This document shows positions 1 through 5,823 of a stretch of 15,892 nucleotides of DNA, one piece after another. Within the stretch, counting starts at the first letter, position 1. Each line of letters opens with the position of its first letter. The notes beneath the pieces were generated by a model that searched no databases, was not told the origin of the DNA, and saw only the letters and a program-made list of their open reading frames with translations. The stretch comes from Bacteroidales bacterium (GTDB lineage Bacteria; Bacteroidota; Bacteroidia; Bacteroidales; UBA3663). The DNA is taken from assembly GCA_017632695.1 (NCBI GenBank), contig JAGBQS010000151.1, positions 1 through 15,892 of the forward strand, read 5' to 3'. A program made the translations under genes and the position numbers.

Positions 1-257
1 AAGAAAAAAAGAGTATTTACATTCCCGAAAGTAAGCAAGGGACGCTTTTCTAGAAAGCTTTGTAAGGTACAAGGTTGCTCAAGCTTCGTTTCGCGCGAGC
101 AAAACTCGGAACTTTGCTATCGCTCAGGCGAGCAAAGCTCGGAGAATGGTTAAGGATGAAGGGGCACTCCTTCCGAGTGCTATCCATCTGTCAGATACGA
201 AAATCCGAGGGTGCAGCAAGCTGTACCCCCGGTTATTGAGCGGTGACGCATACCGGC
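1..257. repeat. Gene-free, hairpin-rich intergenic region
   Basis: No convincing coding frame is seen; the longest minus-strand reading from an ATG just past the 78-aa gene is only 23 codons. The stretch is packed with short inverted repeats: two copies of a GCGAGC/CTCGG motif (95-110 and 127-144, the second with arms CGAGC and GCTCG around AAA), a perfect 6-bp hairpin GCACTC/GAGTGC (164-180), a small palindrome ATCTGTCAGAT (186-196), a 9-bp stem with one G-T pair (209-228), and an 8-bp bulged stem TGAGCGGT/ACCGGCTCA (237-260) that contains the stop codon of the neighbouring gene. None is followed by a clear T-run, so these are not standard terminators. A dispersed intergenic repeat or a structured 3' UTR is inferred. 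Confidence 0.6.
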
Positions 258-494
258 TCATAGACTTTTGATGTATTTGTCTAATTCGTCAACACTATCA
301 AATTTTTTGCCCGGCTGTTTCCTTGCTTCTTCGATACGCGCAAAGAAGTCCTCGCGGGTTAATTCCGTAGGATCTGCTTTTTTTTCTGCCACAAGCTTAC
401 GCAGATATTTGGCTGCCCGTTTCAGCAGGTTCTCATCTTCGGAGATGATTCTCATGTAATGAAGCATCTCTTCATTTATTTGCAAAGTTGCCAT
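258..494 (-). CDS. Small hypothetical protein, antitoxin-like in shape
   Basis: This 78-aa, highly charged protein is predicted to be soluble. It begins with a short hydrophobic/polar stretch (TLQINEEML), continues with amphipathic, Lys/Glu-rich helical sequence at about 16-38, and has an acidic-aromatic segment (LTREDFFARIEEARKQ, 44-59) and a C-terminal helix ending ELDKYIKSL. That layout resembles the short antitoxin-type proteins common in Bacteroidales, but no family was firmly recognised. A perfect TTTG-20 bp-TAnnTTTG promoter ends about 26 bases before the ATG, which supports both the gene and this start. No toxin-like ORF follows it within the window, so if it is an antitoxin it is an orphan. 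The stop codon lies inside a hairpin stem. Function is inferred only. Confidence 0.8.
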   Translation of the reverse strand: MATLQINEEMLHYMRIISEDENLLKRAAKYLRKLVAEKKADPTELTREDFFARIEEARKQPGKKFDSVDELDKYIKSL

Positions 495-519
495 AACTCG
501 TTCTTTTTATTTCACGCCG

Positions 520-551
520 CAAAGATACAACAAAAAAATGAATAGTCCAAA
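520..551 (-). promoter_or_regulatory. Bacteroides-type promoter of the 78-aa gene
   Basis: On the minus strand TTTG (548-551) and TATCTTTG (520-527) are separated by 20 bp, matching the -33/-7 consensus recognised by the primary sigma factor of Bacteroides. The -7 element lies about 25 bases from the start codon of the 78-aa gene, giving a short leader. Confidence 0.85.
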
Positions 552-711
552 ATTATACACAAAAAAATGTAAGGGAGCCTCACGGACTCATTGCTATGTC
601 CTTAATAGGGATTCCGCTGTATATATAACAAATTAATATCTTCAACCTAAAATGATCAGTTACCGGCCGCGTACTTAGAACAACAAGAGCAGAAAGTAGA
701 GTGTAGCAAAA

Positions 712-733
712 AGGCAACCCGTTTGGGTTGCCT
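712..733 (-). terminator. Rho-independent terminator of the 46-aa gene, possibly bidirectional
   Basis: A perfect 9-bp stem (AGGCAACCC at 712-720, GGGTTGCCT at 725-733) closes a 4-base loop. On the minus strand it starts 9 bases after the stop codon of the 46-aa gene and is followed by a short T-run (711-708). On the plus strand it is followed by C and then six Ts (735-740), so it could also stop plus-strand transcription, although no plus-strand gene is seen upstream within the window. Confidence 0.85.
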
Positions 734-742
734 CTTTTTTGA

Positions 743-883
743 TTATTTCAAGTTTTGAGCTTTCAGGCTGCAAGTCTTGAAAAATTCTATTACGCGCATG
801 ATTGATTCATCAATCTGCATGGTGTCTGCTGCAATTCGAGCTTCATACCCACGTAATGACTTCTTTGTCCCTTTTGCGTTCAT
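743..883 (-). CDS. 46-aa basic small protein, unknown function
   Basis: An ATG at 881-883 opens a 46-codon frame ending in TAA at 743-745. The product is basic at its N-terminus (NAKGTKKSLRGYEAR), has a predicted helix with an acidic face (IAADTMQIDESI), then a hydrophobic-aromatic patch (MRVIEFFKTC) and a Lys-rich tail. It has no signal peptide or membrane segment, and I do not recognise the family. Support as a gene comes from its own consensus promoter about 50 bases upstream and a strong hairpin terminator immediately downstream, which make a complete stand-alone transcription unit. No neighbouring gene suggests a role. A remnant of a longer protein is possible, but the matched signals at both ends argue for an intact small gene. 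Confidence 0.7.
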   Translation of the reverse strand: MNAKGTKKSLRGYEARIAADTMQIDESIMRVIEFFKTCSLKAQNLK

Positions 884-935
884 AAAATATAAAGTTTGAG
901 TTTAGTTAATCCGAAACTTTTTCGAAATCCGGGCG

Positions 936-967
936 CAAAGTTACAAATTTTGGGTATTCCGACCAAA
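936..967 (-). promoter_or_regulatory. Bacteroides-type promoter of the 46-aa gene
   Basis: On the minus strand TTTG (964-967) and TAACTTTG (936-943) are 20 bp apart, a full match to the Bacteroides -33/-7 consensus. It lies between the end of the flavodiiron gene and the 46-aa ORF, so the small gene need not depend on read-through from upstream. The predicted leader is about 45 bases. Confidence 0.85.
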
Positions 968-996
968 TTTTGCGGCAATTTTTTTACTTTTTCCCC

Positions 997-2157
997 TTAA
1001 TTTGCCAGTATAGCATCGGCTAAAGCCTCCAATTGCTGTACATTTTCAGGGGTTAAGGCCGATTTGACGGTTACCATCGGCTCCACAATGCTGACATTTT
1101 TCATCGGTTCGATGAGTGCGCGCATGGCTTTGCCTGCCGATGGAGCCCACGATCCGTTCTCAACCAGTCCGACGGTGCGGTTCTGATATGCCTTCATCTG
1201 CAGCTTCCAGAGGAAGAAGTGCATGGGAGGGAAGACATCGCCATCGTACGAGGAAGCGCATACAACCATTTTGTTCATACGGAAGGCATCCTCGATTACC
1301 TCCGCCATGTCCTCGCGTGCCAGGTCGGCCACTACAACCTTCGGGGCTCCCTTGGCTTTCAGGATCTCGCCTAACTTTTCGGCAGCCTTGGCCGTATTGC
1401 CGTGAATGGAAGCGTATGCCACCAGCACGCCTTCGGTCTCGGTGCCGTAGCTGCTCCAGATGGAATAAAGACGCAGGGCTTCGGCGAGCTTTTCGCCTTC
1501 GAGCACGGGTCCGTGCAGCGGACAGATCTGTTCAATGTCGAGCGCAGCAGCCTTTTTGAGGACGGTAGTAACCGGTGCTCCGTACTTGCCGCAGATGTTG
1601 AAGTAGTAGCGACGTGCCTCGCATGCCCAATCGTCCGGATCGGCATCGTACACGCCGAACTTACCGAAGGCATCGGCACTGAAGAAAGTCTTCTCTTCCG
1701 GACAGTAGGTCATGATGACTTCCGGCCAGTGTACCATAGGTGCTGTCAGGAACTGGAGGGTATGGTGGCCGAGGTCCAGCTTATCGCCTTCCTTAACGGC
1801 CTGCACGGCGCCCATATCGGCACCGGGGTTGAACTGTGCCATGAACTGCAGGGCTTTCTGCGAGGCCACGATGACAGCTTCGGGGAAGAGCTTGCGGAAG
1901 GCCTGCAGACTGCCCGAATGGTCGGGTTCCATGTGCTGCACAATCAGATAATCGGGCTTGCGTCCGTTCAGGCCTGCCTGCAAATTGGCAATCCACAGAT
2001 CGGTCTGACGGGCATCGACCGAGTCGAACACGGCAACCTTGTCATCCGGAATCAGGTAGCTGTTATAGCACATACCTTCGGGGGTGTCGTACTGGCTCTC
2101 GAACATATCGAGCTGCGGATCATCGCAGCCGATGTATTGGATGTTTTTGGAGATCAT
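997..2157 (-). CDS. fprA: A-type flavodiiron protein (FprA family)
   Basis: This 386-aa cytoplasmic flavodiiron protein is predicted to reduce O2 to water and/or NO to N2O, protecting an anaerobe from oxidative or nitrosative stress. The N-terminal metallo-beta-lactamase-like domain (about 1-240) shows the diiron ligands: H75, E77 and D79 in HMEPDH, H143 in VHWPE, D162 in SADAFG and H215 in PLHGPV. The C-terminal flavodoxin domain (about 243-386) has the FMN phosphate loop SIHGNT (250-255) and the later SYDGDVFPP and ENGSWAPSAGK loops. The length is normal for class A proteins, with no extra rubredoxin or flavin reductase domain, so a separate electron donor is needed. It starts 29 bases after the sugar transporter stop, suggesting co-transcription. 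O2 versus NO preference cannot be read from the sequence. Confidence 0.95.
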   Translation of the reverse strand: MISKNIQYIGCDDPQLDMFESQYDTPEGMCYNSYLIPDDKVAVFDSVDARQTDLWIANLQAGLNGRKPDYLIVQHMEPDHSGSLQAFRKLFPEAVIVASQKALQFMAQFNPGADMGAVQAVKEGDKLDLGHHTLQFLTAPMVHWPEVIMTYCPEEKTFFSADAFGKFGVYDADPDDWACEARRYYFNICGKYGAPVTTVLKKAAALDIEQICPLHGPVLEGEKLAEALRLYSIWSSYGTETEGVLVAYASIHGNTAKAAEKLGEILKAKGAPKVVVADLAREDMAEVIEDAFRMNKMVVCASSYDGDVFPPMHFFLWKLQMKAYQNRTVGLVENGSWAPSAGKAMRALIEPMKNVSIVEPMVTVKSALTPENVQQLEALADAILAN

Positions 2158-2186
2158 GATAGGATAAAATTATGTTAGGGATTATA

Positions 2187-3659
2187 TTATGATTGCTGTT
2201 TGCGCCACAGTTTGGTCATATCCTCGAGGGTCTTGCCTTTGGTTTCGGGCACCAGACGCCAAACGAACAGGGCGGCAATGATGCAGATTACGCCGTACAG
2301 ACCGTAGGTGAACCAGTGGCCGAAGTCATCACCTTCGGTCAGGTGCATGTTGAACATCGGTACGAACGATGATGATACGATGAAGTTGGAGATCCACTGG
2401 GCTGCAACGGCAATGGCCACAGCTGCACCGCGGATGGTGTTGGGGAAGATCTCGGCAATAAGTACCCAGCAGATGGGTCCCCACGAGAACATGAACGAAG
2501 CCGAATAGATAAGCAGCGAAGCGGCGGTAAGCAGCTCCATGCCTGTGTGGCCGAAGGTTACGGCTACACCGAAGGCGCCCAGGGCCATACCCAGAGAGCC
2601 GCTGATGAGCAGAGGCTTGCGTCCCCATTTCTCGACCGTAAACACAGCCACCAGCGTGAACGAGATATTGATGATGCCCATGAAGACGGTCAGCATCATC
2701 GGATCGTGCATGCCCATGTCGCCAAAGATACGCGGAGCATAGTAGAGCACGGCGTTGATGCCCACAGCCTGCTGGAATACGGACAGCATGATGCCCACAA
2801 AGATGCAGAGGGCGCCGTAGGTCATGAGCCGTTCGGTCTTCACCACCATGGTGTCCTTGATGTCCTGCAGGATCTGCTTGGCCTTCAGCGAGCCGTTGAT
2901 CTTGGCCAGAATGCCTTCGGCCTTCTGATCCTGTCCGATACTTACCAGATAGCGGGGAGTTTCGGGTACGAAGCAGATGAGCAGGGCAAAGAGTCCGGCA
3001 GGAACAGCCTCGCTACCGAACATGTAACGCCAGCCGGTGGTAACGGTCCACTGTGCGGCCGGATTGATGGCAGCCAGGCCTTTACCCATTTCCTCGACGA
3101 GCGGCTGGATGTGGTCGCCCAGAATGAAGAAGTTCACGAAGTAAACCACCAGCTGGCCGAAGATGATGGCAAACTGGTTCCACGACACCAGCATGCCTCG
3201 GATGTTGGAAGGTGCCACCTCGCCGATGTACATAGGGCAGATGGCCGACGCCAGACCCACACCGATACCGCCTATCACGCGGTAGAAGTTGAACATCAGC
3301 AGCAGGGAGTAGGTAGGCAGGCCGTGCTGGAAAAACAGGAACTCAGGCTCCATGGATCCGAGTGCCGAGATGAAGAACAGCAAACCGGCAATGATCAGGG
3401 ACTTTTTGCGTCCGAGGTTGGTTGCCAGGAAACCGGAGAGTGCCGAACCGATGATACAGCCGATCAGGGCACTTGCAGACGTGAAGCCGTGCCAGCCGTC
3501 GGTATAGGCAAAATCCTTGGCTTCCATGAAGAAGGCCTGCAGGCCTTTTTCGGCGCCGGAAATAACAGCCGTGTCGTAGCCAAAAAGAAGTCCGCCCAGG
3601 ACGGCTACCATCACGATAGAGATTAAGTAGGCTTTAGAGCCATTTTCAGTTGAGTTCAT
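2187..3659 (-). CDS. xylE: MFS sugar:H+ symporter, XylE-like
   Basis: A 490-aa inner-membrane transporter of the MFS sugar porter family with twelve predicted helices. Family signatures are present: GRKKS after TM2 (83-87), PETPRYLV (232-239), GRKPLL (346-351) and the C-terminal PETKGKTLED (471-480). It is close in length and sequence pattern to E. coli XylE, with the equivalents of its sugar-contact residues (Q162, Q296, Q297, N302, W398, Q421) and of the proton-coupling pair D27/R133 (here D29 and R127). A D-xylose or related sugar:H+ symport role is therefore likely, but glucose or arabinose cannot be excluded because the same residues occur in relatives. No xylA, xylB or regulator is nearby. 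The flavodiiron gene follows 29 bases downstream. No consensus promoter was found ahead of it; the leader holds short repeats. Confidence 0.88.
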   Translation of the reverse strand: MNSTENGSKAYLISIVMVAVLGGLLFGYDTAVISGAEKGLQAFFMEAKDFAYTDGWHGFTSASALIGCIIGSALSGFLATNLGRKKSLIIAGLLFFISALGSMEPEFLFFQHGLPTYSLLLMFNFYRVIGGIGVGLASAICPMYIGEVAPSNIRGMLVSWNQFAIIFGQLVVYFVNFFILGDHIQPLVEEMGKGLAAINPAAQWTVTTGWRYMFGSEAVPAGLFALLICFVPETPRYLVSIGQDQKAEGILAKINGSLKAKQILQDIKDTMVVKTERLMTYGALCIFVGIMLSVFQQAVGINAVLYYAPRIFGDMGMHDPMMLTVFMGIINISFTLVAVFTVEKWGRKPLLISGSLGMALGAFGVAVTFGHTGMELLTAASLLIYSASFMFSWGPICWVLIAEIFPNTIRGAAVAIAVAAQWISNFIVSSSFVPMFNMHLTEGDDFGHWFTYGLYGVICIIAALFVWRLVPETKGKTLEDMTKLWRKQQS

Positions 3660-3710
3660 GTTTCAGGTTATTATTAAATTGTAAATGGAAAAATATTAAA
3701 TGATTATTGT

Positions 3711-3760
3711 GGAGTTAGATGGAGTTAACTGGAGTTAGCGGGAGTTAGCGGACGTTACCT
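3711..3760. repeat. Tandem decamer array ahead of the sugar transporter
   Basis: Five decamers stand in exact register on the plus strand: ggagttagat, ggagttaact, ggagttagcg, ggagttagcg and a divergent gacgttacct. The array begins about 50 bases upstream of the transporter start codon. On the transporter's own strand it reads as repeated TAACTCC. Confidence 0.85.
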
Positions 3761-3820
3761 GTGCTGACGGATACTTTTAGCAAAACATTTACGTAGCAGA
3801 AACATTCGTCCGTTAACTTC
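3741..3820. repeat. Imperfect 14-bp inverted repeat between the 634-aa gene and the transporter
   Basis: GGAGTTAGCGGACG (3741-3754) and CGTCCGTTAACTTC (3807-3820) are inverted copies matching at 12 of 14 positions, enclosing about 52 bases. The left arm is the end of the decamer array. The right arm contains one of three GTTAACTTC copies (3812-3820, 3835-3843, 3855-3863). Confidence 0.7.
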
Positions 3821-3836
3821 ACAGGCTAAAGCCTGT
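3821..3836 (-). terminator. Short hairpin after the 634-aa gene, possible terminator
   Basis: ACAGGCT and AGCCTGT form a perfect 7-bp stem around a 2-base centre, about 45 bases beyond the stop codon of the 634-aa gene. There is no T-run, so it may instead be part of the surrounding repeat element. It is listed as a candidate only. Confidence 0.35.
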
Positions 3837-3879
3837 TAACTTCCAATAACTACCGTTAACTTCATACATATAGTAAATA

Positions 3880-5784
3880 TTACGGTTTTTTCTTGAACTT
3901 GGCAATCTGCTGAGCCACCACGTCGGCGTTCTTCTTGAATTCCTCGTTCTTGGTGTTCTGATACATGGTGCTCCAAAGCTTCAGAGCTGTATCCAGATTC
4001 CGCAAGGCATCGCCGTACCGACGGATATTCGGATGGCTTTGTGCCTGTCCGCACTTGGTATGAATCATGGCCAGATCCTGACAGAGCTGGGCATCGATGC
4101 GCATGTTGTTCAGGATGCCGAACTGACGGATCACCTTCTCGTAAGTGCCGCATTCGGCCAGCATACCGCCTGAACGGTGCTGCAGGTCGCCCAGCTCCAG
4201 CGCCGCATTGATGGTGAAGTGAATGACGCGTCCGTCGCGGCCATAGGCCTTGAAGCAGTCAAGGGCGAGGTTCATGTTGGCAGTCAGCACCACATTCAGG
4301 TCGTGCTGCTTGCCCTGACGGCGGTAGTGTGCGGCCAGCATGTGGTTGGTGACCGAAAGTGCCAGTCGCTGCAGAAGCTGCTGGGGCGACATCTGCTCAC
4401 CGTCGCGGGTCTGCAGCTGGCCTACCAGCCGCATCTGTAGTATCTGGGCTTCCACCAGGGCGTCGTAGCTTTCGTCTAAGCGTTCCAGGTGCTCGTTCAG
4501 TTCGCCGGCCGACTGGTAATAGCTGGCCAGCTTTGCCACATCTTCCATGCTGTAGCCATCCTTGCCGGGTTCGGTAGGAATTTCGGCCTTGGCGCCGTCC
4601 AGATAGGCTTTCAGCAGGGCAAGGGTCGGTTCGGTGTAATTGGTGAACTGCTCCTGCAGTTCCTTGGGGAATGCATAGTAGAGCTTGCTCATGTCGATGT
4701 GCTGGGCAATGATGTCCTCGGCAACGCGTCCGCGTTCTTCGTCCGGACGGTTGGCATCCTGCGTGATGGCTTTCTCGACCTTGATGATGCTCTCGAACAG
4801 GAGGCTGATGGCTTTCGGCTGTGCCATCTCCTGGCAGATTTTCAGGCAGATCCAGTACTGGCGGATCTGTTCGGCGCTGATGGTGAGCGGGTCGGCCTGC
4901 TGCAACGGTGCCATCAGGTAATTCAGGGCGCCGATAAAGGTCTGCTGTGCAGCCTGTTCATCGCGGCGCAAACGTGCATTCTGAGCCAAACGTAACTGAC
5001 CCAGACCCAGCAGGACGGTTATTTCCTGATGTCCCTGACGGATGAGTTCGTCCACCAGGGCAGTAAGTTTTTCGGCTACGGGTTTCTGCAGGTCCGGCTG
5101 GCCCACAAAGTTCAGACAGTCGTTCAGCAGCAGCATCAGCAGCTTGGCGGTATTCACCTTTTCGCCCTCGGTGCGAGGCATGTCGTAAACCGCCTGCTTC
5201 ACGTAGTCCGGTCCGTCTTTCAGGGCCTGACCGACGGTATTGACGGCAATGCGCAGAGCCTCGCCTTCAGCCTGGCTGAGGTATTCGGCTGCGGCTGCCA
5301 CTTCTTCGCCGTCGAGCAGCAGGTGCATGATCTGGACGTCGCGTACCAGATCGCCTGCCTGCCGTTTCTCGAGCAGGTAATAGCCGAGGTCGGAGGCGCA
5401 GCTGCGAAGCGATTTCTCGCCCCACATTTCGCGCAGACGTGTACGCAGAACAGGCTGGAGGTCGTAAAGTTTGGCCTTGCCCAGATCGCGGTAGGCGAGA
5501 ACGGGGAAGCCGAGCAGGTTGTTCCACTGTTCGAACACATCGGCATCAAATCCGTCCTCGATGACGGCTTTGAGGTCTTCGGCACGGAGTCCGCCGATGG
5601 AGGCGCAAATATATCGTAACGGTTCAGTAATCTGGTCTTCTCCCAGGGCGTCGGCAGCGGATGTAAGATAGTTGCTGACGGTGTTGAAATCTTCGTCGGA
5701 GATAGGTTGGGTTGCTGATACAGCAGTTTTAAGGGTTTCAATAACGGAGGCATCCAATGATGCCTTGAGTTCTTCTAATGACAT
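3880..5784 (-). CDS. Conserved-looking 634-aa helical protein, unknown function
   Basis: This 634-aa protein has no signal peptide or membrane segment and is rich in Leu, Ala and Gln. It looks almost wholly alpha-helical, with helix-pair periodicity over the second half (for example AIRQ-type and YGDALRNLDTALKLW segments near 585-605) that resembles degenerate TPR or other alpha-solenoid repeats, and a Lys-rich C-terminus (KFKKKP). No catalytic motif or named domain was recognised. It begins 39 bases after the nadE stop with no promoter seen in the gap, so it is probably the second gene of a nadE transcript. A scaffold or protein-binding role is a guess from the fold alone. The codon pattern and composition resemble the neighbours. 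The ATG at 5782-5784 is the obvious start. Confidence 0.9.
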   Translation of the reverse strand: MSLEELKASLDASVIETLKTAVSATQPISDEDFNTVSNYLTSAADALGEDQITEPLRYICASIGGLRAEDLKAVIEDGFDADVFEQWNNLLGFPVLAYRDLGKAKLYDLQPVLRTRLREMWGEKSLRSCASDLGYYLLEKRQAGDLVRDVQIMHLLLDGEEVAAAAEYLSQAEGEALRIAVNTVGQALKDGPDYVKQAVYDMPRTEGEKVNTAKLLMLLLNDCLNFVGQPDLQKPVAEKLTALVDELIRQGHQEITVLLGLGQLRLAQNARLRRDEQAAQQTFIGALNYLMAPLQQADPLTISAEQIRQYWICLKICQEMAQPKAISLLFESIIKVEKAITQDANRPDEERGRVAEDIIAQHIDMSKLYYAFPKELQEQFTNYTEPTLALLKAYLDGAKAEIPTEPGKDGYSMEDVAKLASYYQSAGELNEHLERLDESYDALVEAQILQMRLVGQLQTRDGEQMSPQQLLQRLALSVTNHMLAAHYRRQGKQHDLNVVLTANMNLALDCFKAYGRDGRVIHFTINAALELGDLQHRSGGMLAECGTYEKVIRQFGILNNMRIDAQLCQDLAMIHTKCGQAQSHPNIRRYGDALRNLDTALKLWSTMYQNTKNEEFKKNADVVAQQIAKFKKKP

Positions 5785-5823
5785 GATTGTTTGAATCGGA
5801 TTTTTTCGGATTAAAGCTAAATA

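Noticed and set aside
552..711. Possible small RNA on the plus strand ending at the hairpin 712-733
   Set aside because: The plus-strand T-run is good, but no plus-strand -7/-33 element or recognisable RNA family was found; the minus-strand 46-aa gene explains the terminator.
1402..2178. Plus-strand open frame of 258 codons opposite the flavodiiron gene
   Set aside because: Antisense shadow; the opposite strand carries a complete diiron and FMN motif set.
2547..3626. Plus-strand open frame of 359 codons opposite the sugar transporter
   Set aside because: Antisense shadow with His/Asp/Gln-rich, non-protein-like composition; the minus-strand MFS protein is unambiguous.
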